Source: Alphaproteobacteria bacterium
Lineage (GTDB): Bacteria > Pseudomonadota > Alphaproteobacteria > Reyranellales > Reyranellaceae
Assembly: GCA_016870115.1 (NCBI GenBank)
Contig: VGCH01000010.1
Location: 62,001 to 126,000 of the forward strand
Reading direction: 5' to 3'
DNA: 64,000 bases
Position numbers and translations under genes: made by a program
Notes under the pieces: generated by a model
What the model was told of the DNA's origin: nothing
What the model saw: only the letters and a program-made list of their open reading frames with translations
Database searches by the model: none
In this document: positions 1-8,694 of the stretch, piece after piece
Numbering within the stretch: the stretch's first letter is position 1
Layout: each line of letters opens with the position of its first letter

Positions 1-17
1 CGTGAGACCGCGCTCAT
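1..17 (-). CDS. 5' end of a gene leaving the window, probably CoA-transferase subunit B
   Basis: On the minus strand an ATG at 17-15 overlaps the TGA of the upstream CoA-transferase alpha-like gene (ATGA). It opens a frame reading Met-Ser-Ala-Val-Ser before the window ends. ATGA overlaps join many operon neighbours in this window, and family I CoA-transferase alpha genes are normally followed by their beta gene, which carries the catalytic glutamate. The identity is inferred from position only, because five codons carry no family signal. Confidence 0.4.
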
Positions 18-853
18 TCGGCGGCCTGGCGTCGCGGCGCGACATGGGTGTCGAGATAGCGCACGAACCCGTCGTCGCTGCGCGCGAGCTCGCCGTAGTG
101 CGCCATGTGGGCCTCGTCGATGCCGTAACGTTCGTCGAGACCGAGCGGCCAGGCGCCGCGCTCCGCGATCGCCACCGCGCGGGCGTAGATCGCGGGCAGG
201 GCGGCCGCCGCCGTCGTCTCGTCGGCCATCAGGTCCACATCCTCGCGAACCTCTTCCACGGTGACCAACGCGCCGTGACGGGCGGCCTGTGCCATCAGCG
301 CGGCATCGCGCCGGCGGCCGATGAAGACATGGCCGTTGCGGTCGGCATAGTCGGCGTGGATCAGCGCGAAATCGGGCCGGATCGCGGGCAGCAGCACGAT
401 GGGATCGCGCGCGGCCGCGAAGGGATTGTCCTGCACCTTCCAGTCCGGACGGTGCTTTAGCAGGTCGCTGCCGATCAGCCCGCGCAGCGGGATGAAGGGA
501 ATGTCCTTCCGCCCCGCCTCAAGCGCGGCGTAGATCGCGGGGCAAGTCGCATCGAACAGCCGGAGCGAGCCGCGTGCCACCGCCGCCTGGAAACGGTGCG
601 GCGTGCCGTACTCGCCGAAGGTGATGGCCGAGGTTTCGAGCGTCGCGACGGCACCGGCACCGATCAGCAGATCGACCGGCAGGCCCGCGATCGGCACGCA
701 CACGACATGCAGGTCTCGCGTGCCGCGCCGCACCAGGGCGCGGGCGAGCTCCATCGGCGCGCCGGAATTGTCGGTGCCGATTGCCACGCTCGCACCATCG
801 GGGACGAGGGCGGCCAGCGCGTCGGCCGAGGCGAGGAGCCAGTCTGGGGTCAT
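14..853 (-). CDS. CoA-transferase family I, alpha-like subunit (glutaconate CoA-transferase A type)
   Basis: 279-residue cytosolic protein. The N-terminal stretch with GAPMELARAL followed by a dense block RKDIPFIPLRGLIGSDLL and DWKVQDNPF is typical of the alpha chain of glutaconate/3-oxoacid CoA-transferases, which move CoA between carboxylic acids. The catalytic Glu of these enzymes lies in the beta subunit, probably encoded just downstream from base 17. The start at 853 is chosen because AAGAGG lies about 6 bases before this ATG; an upstream start at 919 would overlap the preceding hydrolase gene. The true acyl substrate cannot be told from sequence. Confidence 0.85.
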   Translation of the reverse strand: MTPDWLLASADALAALVPDGASVAIGTDNSGAPMELARALVRRGTRDLHVVCVPIAGLPVDLLIGAGAVATLETSAITFGEYGTPHRFQAAVARGSLRLFDATCPAIYAALEAGRKDIPFIPLRGLIGSDLLKHRPDWKVQDNPFAAARDPIVLLPAIRPDFALIHADYADRNGHVFIGRRRDAALMAQAARHGALVTVEEVREDVDLMADETTAAAALPAIYARAVAIAERGAWPLGLDERYGIDEAHMAHYGELARSDDGFVRYLDTHVAPRRQAAE

Positions 854-881
854 GCGAACCTCTTGGGCACGCGCAATCCTG

Positions 882-1844
882 TCAGGCGAGCGCGCGATTG
901 GCCAGCCGGTCCCACGCATGCCAGAAGCGCGCGCGGATCGCGTCGGTCTCCATCATGATCTCGTGCCGCGCGTCGTCGAAGCGTTCCAGCTCGCCGGCGG
1001 ACAGGCGCGCGGCGACCGGCGCGTGGCTCGCGGAGTCGACCAGCCGGTCCTGGCCGGCGCTGAGGAGGGTGAGGGGCGGCACGATCGTCTCAAGCAAGCC
1101 CGGCCGGTTCTGCTTGTCGACCGAGCGGATGGCCTGGCGGACCCAGCCGATGCTGGGACCGCCCAGCAGCAGGCGCGGCTCGGCGCCGTACCAGACGTCG
1201 GTGAAGCGGTAGCGGCGCTCGTCGTGGGTCACGCGGTTGATGGCGAACTCGCGGCCGATCACGCGGAAGGGGCCGGTTCCGTAGAGGTAGCGCTGGTCCA
1301 CGGCGGCGACCGGCGGCATCAGCAACAGGATGGTGCGCAGGATCGCCTCGCGCTTCAGCGCCGTCATGGGCGCGGCGAGCAGCCCACCGGTGAGCCAGGT
1401 CGATCCGCGCTCGGCCAGCGAGCGCAAGAGCACATGCCCGCCCATGGAATGGCAGAGCGCCAGCACCGGACCCCCGGTGGGCAGCGCCGCGCGCCGGACC
1501 GCGTCGAGGTCATTCATATAGGTTTCGAAATCGTCGATGTGGCCGGTTTGGCGATCGGGCAGCGGGCGGGTGGACAGGCCTTGCCCGCGCCAGTCCGTCG
1601 CAACCACCGCGAAGTCCCGGACCAGCAGCTCGCCCACGATCTCGGTGGCGTACTTCTCGATGAATTCGCCGCGGCCGGTCAGCACCAACACGGTGGCGCG
1701 CGGCGTGGCGGGGCCGGTCCAGCTCGCGACCCGGATGCGCCCGTCGCGGACGGCGACGAAGCCGGCGCGATCCGGCGGACGCCATGTCGCGGCATAGGCG
1801 GCCGGTACGGCGGCCGGTAGGGCATCGGGGTCGGCGGCGAACAT
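882..1844 (-). CDS. Alpha/beta hydrolase, lysophospholipase (PldB/monoacylglycerol lipase) type
   Basis: 320 residues, no signal peptide. The nucleophile elbow reads C-H-S-M-G-G with Ser at about 133; the first glycine of the usual GxSxG is Cys. A catalytic His sits in ARHEIMME at about 294, and the acid is probably the Asp in SAGQDRLVD. The N-terminal VLVLTGRGEFIEKY and DWRGQGLSTR blocks are those of the serine aminopeptidase S33/lysophospholipase family. It lies 28 bases upstream of the CoA-transferase gene, so the two are probably co-transcribed. Expected to hydrolyse a lysophospholipid or other fatty ester at the membrane surface; substrate unproven. Confidence 0.82.
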   Translation of the reverse strand: MFAADPDALPAAVPAAYAATWRPPDRAGFVAVRDGRIRVASWTGPATPRATVLVLTGRGEFIEKYATEIVGELLVRDFAVVATDWRGQGLSTRPLPDRQTGHIDDFETYMNDLDAVRRAALPTGGPVLALCHSMGGHVLLRSLAERGSTWLTGGLLAAPMTALKREAILRTILLLMPPVAAVDQRYLYGTGPFRVIGREFAINRVTHDERRYRFTDVWYGAEPRLLLGGPSIGWVRQAIRSVDKQNRPGLLETIVPPLTLLSAGQDRLVDSASHAPVAARLSAGELERFDDARHEIMMETDAIRARFWHAWDRLANRALA

Positions 1845-1978
1845 CGACCGCAGCCTTGTGACGAAACGCGCCGCCTTAGGCCAGCCTTGATTTGGGCATT
1901 TCCGCCCACTTCGCGTCCGCTCCCTTTACCGTCCGCGGGCCCAAGGCTATAGAGCCTGTGCGGAGCGTTCTGGCTGTC

Positions 1979-4753
1979 ATGGTCCGTCTGGCGTCGGTCC
2001 TTTTTCTCACTTTGGCGGCAACGTTCGCGGGCTGGCGCGCCTTCGATGCGCGCATCGATGCGGCCGACATCGAGGGCCCGCTGCACGGCGTCACCTACGC
2101 GCCCTGGGCCAAGGATCAGGACCCGCTCGAGGGCAAGGCCAGCGGCGTCTACTCGTTTCTCCGCACCGCCTTCACCGATGAACCGCCGCCGCCGGTGAAG
2201 CCGCGCCGCGAGCGGATGCAGGCCGATTTCGCGATGCTGGCCGGTCGTGTCGGGACGGTGCGCACCTATCGCGCGACCGACGGCGGCGAGGCGATGGCCG
2301 AGTTCGCCCGCACCTACGACCTCAAGCTGATGCCGGGCGCCTGGATCTACAGCAACTACGAAGCCAAGCTTCAGTTCGGCAAGGACAGCGCGGCCGAAGT
2401 GAACGGCGAGGAGACGCGGGCGCTGATCCGCATCGCCAACCAGAACCCCGGCATCGTCGAGCGCATTCTGGTCGGCAACGAGAACATCCTGCGCTGGGAC
2501 GGCGAGAAGAACCTGCGCGAGCCCCGCGCCGTCAGCCCGGCCCAGCTGATCCGCGAGATCCGCAACGTGAAGCGCAATGTGCGCGTGCCGGTCAGCACCG
2601 CCGAGCCCTGGCACGTCTGGCTGCACTATCCCGAGCTTGCCCGCGAGGTCGATTATCTCGCGGTCCATATCCTGCCCTACTGGGACGAGAAGTCCGACGA
2701 GGAGCCGCTCGACTATCTCAAGAACCGCATCGGGCTGCTGCGCCAGGCCTACCCCAACCGCAACATCATCATCACCGAGATCGGCTGGCCGTCGAACGGC
2801 GCGTCGCGGCGCAGCCCCGGGAGCGGTCTGGTGCGACACGCCACGCAAGCGGAGCAGGCGAAGCACATCCGCGACGCGATCGCGTGGCTGCGTGAACAGA
2901 AGATCGAGCACTACATCGTCGAGGCGGTGGATCAGCCCTGGAAGTCCTACGACCTTGAGGGCAAGGCTGGCGGCTACTGGGGCCTGTTCAACGCCGATCG
3001 CGAACAGAAGTTCCAGTGGACCGGGCCGATCCGGCGCTTCCCGGGATGGGCATCCTACGCCGGCGGGTCGGCGGCGCTCGCCCTGCCGATCCTGCTCTTC
3101 TTCCTCTGGAAGTGGCGCACCATGCGGACGGCCGGGCTCTTCGTGTTCTCGGGGCTGGTGGTGCTCTCGACCAGCTCGATGGTCTATGCCGCGAATCGCG
3201 CCGGCAGCAGCTACATGGTGACGAGCGAGGCCATCGGCTGGGCGGTTCTGGCGCTGTTCCTCGCGCTCAGTCTCGGCATGGCGCTGGTTCAGGCGCTGGA
3301 GTTCGTCGACACGATCTGGCGTCGGCGCTGGCTGCGTGAGGCGACACCGGCGGCGGAGATGGTGGCGAGCCAGCCGGCGAACCGGCACTGGCCCAAGGTG
3401 TCGCTGCATCTCGCGATCTGCAACGAGCCGCCGGCGATGGTGATCCAGACGTTGGACTCGCTCGCCCGCCTCGACTACCCCGACTACGAAGTCATCGTGA
3501 TCGACAACAACACGCGCGATCCGGCGGTGTGGCGTCCGGTGCAGGACTATTGCGCGTCGCTGGGTGAGCGCTTCCGCTTCTTCCACTTCGACACCATGAA
3601 GGGCTTCAAGGCGGGCGCGCTCAACTATGTGCTGACCCAGACCGCGAAGGACGCCCAGGTGATCGGCGTCATCGACAGCGACTACGAGGTCCGGCCCGAC
3701 TGGCTGAAGGCGCTGGTGCCGCATTTCGACGACCGTCGCATCGGCTATGTGCAGGCGCCGCAGGATCATCGCGATTGGCGCGGCGATCGCTTCAAGGAGA
3801 TGCTGAACTGGGAGTATGCCGGCTTCTTCGATATCGGCATGTGCCTGCGCAACGAGTACGACGCCATCATCCAGCACGGCACCATGACGCTGGTGCGCCG
3901 CGACCTGATGGAGGAGCTCGGCGGCTGGGCGACGTGGTGCATCACGGAAGACACCGAGTTCGGCCTGCGCCTGATGGAGAAGGGCTACGGCGCCATGTAC
4001 AGCCGCGAGCGCTTCGGCCATGGCCTGACCCCGGACCATTTCGCGGGCTACAAGAAGCAGCGCTTCCGCTGGGCCTACGGCGCCATGCAGATCATGAAGG
4101 CGCACGCCGGCAACATGCTGTCGAACCGCACGCAGCTCACGACGGCGCAGAAGTTCCATTTCGTCGCCGGCTGGCTGCCGTGGTTCGCCGATGCGCTGAA
4201 CCTCATTTTCACCTGGGCCGGGATCGCCTGGTTGCTCGCCGTGCTGCTGCCGCCGCTGGCGGGCATCAAGCCGGTGGGCCTGCCGCCGGCCGAGTTCATC
4301 ATCCCGACCATCGGCATCTTCGTCTGGAAGCTGGTCTATTCCTTCGGCCTCTATGCCGACCGGGTGAAATGCACCTTCCGCCAGAGTCTGGGCGCCGCCT
4401 TTGCCGGGCTTGCGCTCACCTACACGGTGGGGCGCGCCGTGATCTACGGGCTCTTCACCAGCCGGCTGCCCTTCATGCGCACGCCCAAGATGGACGAGCG
4501 CGCGACACTCGGCATGGCGCTCGGCATGGCGCGTGGCGAGGCGGTGCTGGCCGTGACGCTCTTGCTGGGCGCGGCCGTGCTCTGGATGCGCAACGGCCAG
4601 ATCGATCCCGAGGCCCGGCTGTGGGCGACGTTCATGGTCGTCCAGTCGCTGCCGTTCCTGGCCGCGGTCTATGTGTCGGTGGTGAACGCGCTGGAGCAGA
4701 TCCGCGCCGCGGCCGCCCCGTTCGAGGCGCCGACGTTGCAGCCCGCCGAGTAG
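1979..4753 (+). CDS. NdvB-like membrane beta-glucan synthase: GH17 transglycosylase fused to GT2 synthase
   Basis: 924 residues from the ATG at 1979. A signal-anchor helix is followed by a periplasmic GH17 domain (about 30-330) with both catalytic glutamates visible: E168 in VGNEN (acid/base) and E267 in TEIGWP (nucleophile). Three membrane helices (about 360-450) lead to a GT2 domain with D566-x-D568, TED 656-658 and QRFRW 694-698, all signatures of processive synthases, then more helices. Pseudomonas NdvB has this architecture and makes periplasmic cyclic beta-1,3-glucan, the GH17 part branching or cyclising the chain. The product here is inferred. A TTG at 1892 in the same frame is judged too far upstream. 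Confidence 0.88.
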   Translation: MVRLASVLFLTLAATFAGWRAFDARIDAADIEGPLHGVTYAPWAKDQDPLEGKASGVYSFLRTAFTDEPPPPVKPRRERMQADFAMLAGRVGTVRTYRATDGGEAMAEFARTYDLKLMPGAWIYSNYEAKLQFGKDSAAEVNGEETRALIRIANQNPGIVERILVGNENILRWDGEKNLREPRAVSPAQLIREIRNVKRNVRVPVSTAEPWHVWLHYPELAREVDYLAVHILPYWDEKSDEEPLDYLKNRIGLLRQAYPNRNIIITEIGWPSNGASRRSPGSGLVRHATQAEQAKHIRDAIAWLREQKIEHYIVEAVDQPWKSYDLEGKAGGYWGLFNADREQKFQWTGPIRRFPGWASYAGGSAALALPILLFFLWKWRTMRTAGLFVFSGLVVLSTSSMVYAANRAGSSYMVTSEAIGWAVLALFLALSLGMALVQALEFVDTIWRRRWLREATPAAEMVASQPANRHWPKVSLHLAICNEPPAMVIQTLDSLARLDYPDYEVIVIDNNTRDPAVWRPVQDYCASLGERFRFFHFDTMKGFKAGALNYVLTQTAKDAQVIGVIDSDYEVRPDWLKALVPHFDDRRIGYVQAPQDHRDWRGDRFKEMLNWEYAGFFDIGMCLRNEYDAIIQHGTMTLVRRDLMEELGGWATWCITEDTEFGLRLMEKGYGAMYSRERFGHGLTPDHFAGYKKQRFRWAYGAMQIMKAHAGNMLSNRTQLTTAQKFHFVAGWLPWFADALNLIFTWAGIAWLLAVLLPPLAGIKPVGLPPAEFIIPTIGIFVWKLVYSFGLYADRVKCTFRQSLGAAFAGLALTYTVGRAVIYGLFTSRLPFMRTPKMDERATLGMALGMARGEAVLAVTLLLGAAVLWMRNGQIDPEARLWATFMVVQSLPFLAAVYVSVVNALEQIRAAAAPFEAPTLQPAE

Positions 4754-4797
4754 TTTTCCCCTTTCGACGGCGTGGCGCGGTCTGTTAGCGTCGGCCG

Positions 4798-5424
4798 ATG
4801 CGGCTCACTTCCGACAATCGCGCGCTGTCGCGCGCCGGCACGGCGCTGTTTCTGAAGCGCTGGCTGAAACGGCCGCTCGGTCTCGGCGCGGTCGTGCCGA
4901 GCGGTTCGGCGCTTACGGGCAGCATGGCGCGCGCGGCGAGTGCGGCGCCGGCGGGCGGCTGGGTGGTGGAGCTCGGCGCCGGTACCGGCGTCGTGACGGC
5001 GGCCCTCAAGAGTGCGGGACTGGTGCGGCGCGGCCGCTTCGTCGCCGTCGAGCGCGATGCCGAGCTTGTGCGCTTCCTGCGCGGACAATTCCCCGATCTG
5101 TCGGTTCGCGAGGGCGATGCGGCGCGGCTGCCGGCGCTGCTCGCGGCGGATGGCGTGCGGACGGGTGACGTGGGGGCGGTCGTCTCCAGCCTGCCCCTGC
5201 TCTCGCTGCCGCGCGGCACGGTCGATGGCATCCTGCGCGGGGTGTTCGGTCTGCTGGCGCCGGGCGGCGTGTTCGTCCAGTTCACCTACGGGCCGAAATC
5301 GCCGGTCGCGCCGGGCTATTGCGAGGAGTTCGGATTGATCGCGAGCCGCGGTTCGCGCGTCTGGCGCAACGTGCCGCCGGCCGTGGTCTGGTCGTTCCGC
5401 AAGACCGGGCCGCGCGCCACGTGA
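4798..5424 (+). CDS. PmtA-like SAM-dependent phospholipid N-methyltransferase
   Basis: 208 residues. The N-terminal LKRPLGLGAVVPSGSAL block and the SAM-binding motif I VELGAGTG (about 57-64) are those of the short alphaproteobacterial PmtA family, related to rRNA adenine dimethylases. PmtA methylates phosphatidylethanolamine toward phosphatidylcholine at the inner membrane face. It starts 44 bases after the glucan synthase gene and its stop overlaps the GTG of the NUDIX gene (GTGA), so the three envelope-proximal genes may be co-transcribed. Some members of this family have other lipid substrates. Confidence 0.8.
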   Translation: MRLTSDNRALSRAGTALFLKRWLKRPLGLGAVVPSGSALTGSMARAASAAPAGGWVVELGAGTGVVTAALKSAGLVRRGRFVAVERDAELVRFLRGQFPDLSVREGDAARLPALLAADGVRTGDVGAVVSSLPLLSLPRGTVDGILRGVFGLLAPGGVFVQFTYGPKSPVAPGYCEEFGLIASRGSRVWRNVPPAVVWSFRKTGPRAT

Positions 5425-6062
5425 ACCCGGATTCTTTCGCATTCGACCCGCGGCTGCGCGACCACCTCGCCGGACATCTGGCGGCGTTCGAGCGGCGGCG
5501 CAAGACCGAAGCCGACCGGGCGCTGAAGCGCGCCGCCGTCGCGATCGCCATCGTGCCGGGCGATCGCCCCGGGGAAGCCGCCTTCCTCCTGACCCGCCGC
5601 GCCCCGCGGCTGCGTGCCCATGGCGGCCAATGGGCACTGCCAGGCGGACGGCGCGATCCCGGCGAGACGGTTGAGCGGGCCGCGCTGCGCGAGCTCAGCG
5701 AGGAGGTCGGGCTGGAGGCGGGCGAGGCGGATATCGTGGGCCGGCTCGACGACTATCCGACGCGGTCCGGCTACCTGATCGCACCGGTGGTGGTCTGGGC
5801 GCCGCAGGGGGCCCGGGTCGTCGCCAACCCGGCCGAGGTGGCCTCGGTCCATCGCATCGGTTTCGGCGAGTTGTTCCGGCCCGGCATGCCCGAGGTGGTG
5901 CCGATCCCCGAATCGGACCGGCCGATCATCCGGATGCGCCTGTCGGTCGAGACCGTGAACTCGCCCACGGCGGCGTTGATCTACCAGTTCAGGGAGGTCG
6001 CGCTGGCCGGCCGATCCACCCGGGTCGACTATTTCGACCAGCCGGTGTTTGCCTGGCGCTAA
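5421..6062 (+). CDS. NUDIX hydrolase, CoA-pyrophosphatase (NudL) type
   Basis: 213 residues from GTG at 5421, which overlaps the preceding TGA. The Nudix box is complete: G76-x5-E82-x7-R90-E91-L92-x-E94-E95-x-G97-L98, with GGQWALPGGRRDPGE leading in. The flanking NPDSFAFDPRLRDHL and RAPRLRAHGGQW segments resemble NudL-like CoA diphosphatases, which cut CoA or acyl-CoA to phosphopantetheine and 3',5'-ADP. Its stop codon overlaps the stop of the convergent MaoC gene (6059-6062), so there is no room for a terminator between them. Confidence 0.85.
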   Translation: MNPDSFAFDPRLRDHLAGHLAAFERRRKTEADRALKRAAVAIAIVPGDRPGEAAFLLTRRAPRLRAHGGQWALPGGRRDPGETVERAALRELSEEVGLEAGEADIVGRLDDYPTRSGYLIAPVVVWAPQGARVVANPAEVASVHRIGFGELFRPGMPEVVPIPESDRPIIRMRLSVETVNSPTAALIYQFREVALAGRSTRVDYFDQPVFAWR

Positions 6063-6523
6063 AGCGTCTTCGGATCCGGCGTTCGCCGCTTCAGAAACAC
6101 CGTCGTCTCCTGTTCCATCACGATCTCTTCGCGCTGGTTCAGGGTGACCTGCCGGATGCGGGCGAGGCCGCGGTCGGGGCGGCTCGACGAGGGGCGCAGC
6201 GAGACGATCTCGGTGCGCACTCGCAAGGTGTCGCCGGGGCGCACCGGTCGCGGAAAGCGCGTCTCCCCGAGGCCGGGCGCGCCGATGTTGCAGGCGCGGA
6301 AGACGCCGAGATCGAGCCAGAGCCGCAACGACGCGCACATGGTGTGGAGTCCGGACGCGATCAGTCCGCCGTAGTTCCAGCTGCGCGAGAACTCGGCGTC
6401 GATGTGGAAGGGCTGCGGATCCCATTGCCGCGCGAACTCGACGATGCCGGCCTCGGTGAAGGTGAGGCCGGCGCTCATGAAGGTCTCTCCGACCGAGAAG
6501 TCCTCAAAATAGCGATCGGTCAT
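6059..6523 (-). CDS. MaoC-like (R)-specific enoyl-CoA hydratase / hot-dog dehydratase
   Basis: 154 residues with a single hot-dog domain. The motif QPFHIDAEFS (about 37-46) supplies the Asp/His hydratase pair seen in MaoC-type (R)-hydratases, and GLIASGLHT follows as the usual hot-helix signature. It adds water to trans-2-enoyl-CoA to give an (R)-3-hydroxyacyl-CoA. Its ATG overlaps the TGA of the upstream GNAT gene, so translation is probably coupled. Which acyl chain it takes is unknown. Confidence 0.85.
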   Translation of the reverse strand: MTDRYFEDFSVGETFMSAGLTFTEAGIVEFARQWDPQPFHIDAEFSRSWNYGGLIASGLHTMCASLRLWLDLGVFRACNIGAPGLGETRFPRPVRPGDTLRVRTEIVSLRPSSSRPDRGLARIRQVTLNQREEIVMEQETTVFLKRRTPDPKTL

Positions 6524-7017
6524 CGTACTGCCTCAAGGTCGAGCTCAAGAAAGACCGTGCCCGGGATCGGGCTCGGGTAGTAGGGCGCGATCTCGACGAA
6601 GCCGAGCGCGCGGTAGAGGGCGAGCGCGCGCGCCATGCTGGCGTCCACCGTGTCGAGCCGCAGCCGGCGATGGCCACGCGAGCGGGCCTCGTCGATCAGG
6701 CGGAGGGTGAGGGCGCGACCGAGCCCGAGCGCGCGGAACGCGTGCCGGACATAGAGCCGCTTCATCTCGGCAATGCCGGGCGCCAGTTCGCGCAGCGCTC
6801 CGCAGCCGGCCGCCTCACCGCCGACCGTGGCAAGCAGCAGCGCGCCGGCGGGCGGCGCGTACTTGCCCGGAAGTGCCGCGAGCTCGCCGTCGAAATCCTG
6901 GTAGTCGAGCCCAAAATCGAGCGAAGCGGCGTACTCCCGGAACAGCGTGCGCACGGCCTCGAGCGCGGCGGCGTCGCGGGCGAAGTCGATGCGCGGAAAT
7001 GGAGTGTCGGACGCCAC
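6520..7017 (-). CDS. GNAT-family N-acetyltransferase
   Basis: About 165 residues from GTG at 7017, chosen because it gives the usual single-domain GNAT length; the Shine-Dalgarno is weak, so the start is uncertain. The acetyl-CoA pyrophosphate loop is RALGLGRALTLRL following MKRLYVRHAF, and the C-terminal ALALYRALGFVEI segment is the usual motif B. The substrate amine cannot be assigned. It is translationally coupled to the MaoC gene and divergent from the Bug receptor gene. Confidence 0.8.
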   Translation of the reverse strand: MASDTPFPRIDFARDAAALEAVRTLFREYAASLDFGLDYQDFDGELAALPGKYAPPAGALLLATVGGEAAGCGALRELAPGIAEMKRLYVRHAFRALGLGRALTLRLIDEARSRGHRRLRLDTVDASMARALALYRALGFVEIAPYYPSPIPGTVFLELDLEAVR

Positions 7018-7080
7018 ACGCCTATCTGCCCCAATTGACCGTCCGCGTGCTAGTTTTCCCCGCCTAAAGGGAGGAACAAG

Positions 7081-8061
7081 ATGACCATTCGTCTCCACCG
7101 CCGCGCCGCTCTCGCGGGCGCCGTCGGCTTGCTCGTCGCCCCTGCGATCGCCCAGGCCCCCTGGCCGAACCGGCCTGTGCGCTTCGTTGTGCCGTTCCCG
7201 CCGGGGCAAGCCGCCGACATCTTCGCGCGCCTGATGGCGGAGCGACTGACCGACGTGTGGAAGCAGCAGGTCATCGTGGAGAACAAGGGCGGTGGCAGCG
7301 GCATTCCGGCGACCGAGTTCGGCAAGGCGGCGACGCCCGACGGCTATACGCTGATGATCGTGTCGTCGGGCACCTTCGGCGTGAATCCGACCCTGTTCGA
7401 GAATCTGCCCTACAAGCCGCTGGTCGACTTCGCGCCGATTTCGAACATCTTCCTGGTGCCGCTGGTGATCGTCGCGCATCCGGACTTTCCGGCGAACACG
7501 CTCGCCGAGCTGATCGCGCTCGCGAAGAAGGAGCCGGGCAAGCACTCCTACGCCTCGGCCGGGCCCGGTACATCGCAGCATCTCAGCATGGAGCTGTTCA
7601 AGCTTAGGGCCGGCCTCGACATCGCGCATGTGCCCTATCGCGGCAGCGGGCCGGCGATGACCGATCTGCTGGGCGGCCACATCAAGTTGATGATGGACAG
7701 CACGGCAGCCGCACTTTCCCACATCCGCGAGAAGCGCGTGAAGGCGCTTGCCGTCACCACGGCGCGGCGCGCTCCGGCGCCGCTGGACGGCATTCCCTCG
7801 ATCTCCGAGGCGGTGCCCGGCTTCGACGCCGCCGGCTGGTCGGGTCTCGCCGCGCCGGCCAAGACGCCGCCCGAGATCGTGGCGAAGATTTCCGCCGACG
7901 TTCAGGCGCAGCTGCGCGATCCCGCGGTCATCCAGCGCATCCATGAACGGGCCGCCGTGCCGGCCCCGGGGACGCCGCAGGAGTTCCGCGACTTCATCGC
8001 GCGCGAGATCGAGACCTGGGGCACGGTCGTTCGCGCCACCGGAACCAAGCCCGGAACCTGA
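7081..8061 (+). CDS. Bug/TctC-family periplasmic solute receptor (orphan)
   Basis: 326 residues with an arginine-rich signal peptide ending near PAIAQA, followed by the family hallmark WPNRPVRFVVPFPPGQAADI. Other blocks (GSGIPATEFGKAATPDGYTL, HVPYRGSGPAMTDLLGGHI) are standard for Bug receptors that bind carboxylates or amides in the periplasm. A clear GGGAGGA-like ribosome site (GGGAGGAAC) precedes the ATG. No TctA/TctB membrane genes lie nearby, as is common for Bug genes. It is followed 11 bases later by a glutathione transferase gene, so the pair looks co-transcribed. Confidence 0.92.
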   Translation: MTIRLHRRAALAGAVGLLVAPAIAQAPWPNRPVRFVVPFPPGQAADIFARLMAERLTDVWKQQVIVENKGGGSGIPATEFGKAATPDGYTLMIVSSGTFGVNPTLFENLPYKPLVDFAPISNIFLVPLVIVAHPDFPANTLAELIALAKKEPGKHSYASAGPGTSQHLSMELFKLRAGLDIAHVPYRGSGPAMTDLLGGHIKLMMDSTAAALSHIREKRVKALAVTTARRAPAPLDGIPSISEAVPGFDAAGWSGLAAPAKTPPEIVAKISADVQAQLRDPAVIQRIHERAAVPAPGTPQEFRDFIAREIETWGTVVRATGTKPGT

Positions 8062-8072
8062 GAGGAAACGGC

Positions 8073-8684
8073 ATGAAGCTTTACAGCCTGAAGGACGGCG
8101 TCAATCCCCGGCGCGTGCGCATCTTCCTCGCCGAGAAGCGCGCCCAGGTGCCGATCGAGGAGTTCGACATGGACTCGCGCGGCCATCGGGAGGACGCGTT
8201 CCTCGCCAAGAACCCGCTCGGCACGCTGCCGGTGCTGGAGCTCGACGATGGCACCATCCTCTCGGAGTCGGTCGCGATCTGCCGCTACTTCGAGGAGATG
8301 ATGCCCGAACCGCCGCTGTTCGGTCGCTCGGCGCTGGAGCGTGCCCAGGTCGAGATGTGGAACCGGCGGATGGAGCTTGAGCTCCTGCTGCCGGTGATCG
8401 ACGTCTTCGTGCACAGCCATCCCTTCTGGGTTGGCCGCCGGCCGCAGATCCCGACCTTTGGCGATCTCCGGCGTCAGCAGGTGGTCGAGCGCATGCGCTG
8501 GCTGGATGGCGAGTTGCGGGATCGCGAGTTCATCGGCATCGACCGCTACAACGTGGCCGACATCACCGCGCAGGTGGCGCTGCTCACCGCGCGCGGGGCG
8601 CTGAAGCTGCCGGTGCCGGAGGACCATCGTCATCTTGCCCGGTGGTGGGCGGCCGTGAGCGCGCGCCCGAGCGCGCGGGCGTGA
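8073..8684 (+). CDS. Glutathione S-transferase
   Basis: 203 residues. The N-terminal thioredoxin-fold half carries NPLGTLPVLELDDGTIL with the cis-proline loop, then SESVAICRYFEE, the glutathione gamma-glutamyl binding motif. The C-terminal half is all-helical with the YNVADITAQVALL N-capping segment typical of GSTs. Expected cytosolic conjugation or isomerisation with glutathione; specific substrate unknown. GAGAGGAAA upstream supports the ATG at 8073. It follows the Bug receptor gene closely and converges on the YeiH gene, with 10 bases between the stops. Confidence 0.9.
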   Translation: MKLYSLKDGVNPRRVRIFLAEKRAQVPIEEFDMDSRGHREDAFLAKNPLGTLPVLELDDGTILSESVAICRYFEEMMPEPPLFGRSALERAQVEMWNRRMELELLLPVIDVFVHSHPFWVGRRPQIPTFGDLRRQQVVERMRWLDGELRDREFIGIDRYNVADITAQVALLTARGALKLPVPEDHRHLARWWAAVSARPSARA

Positions 8685-8694
8685 TGCCGGGCGT

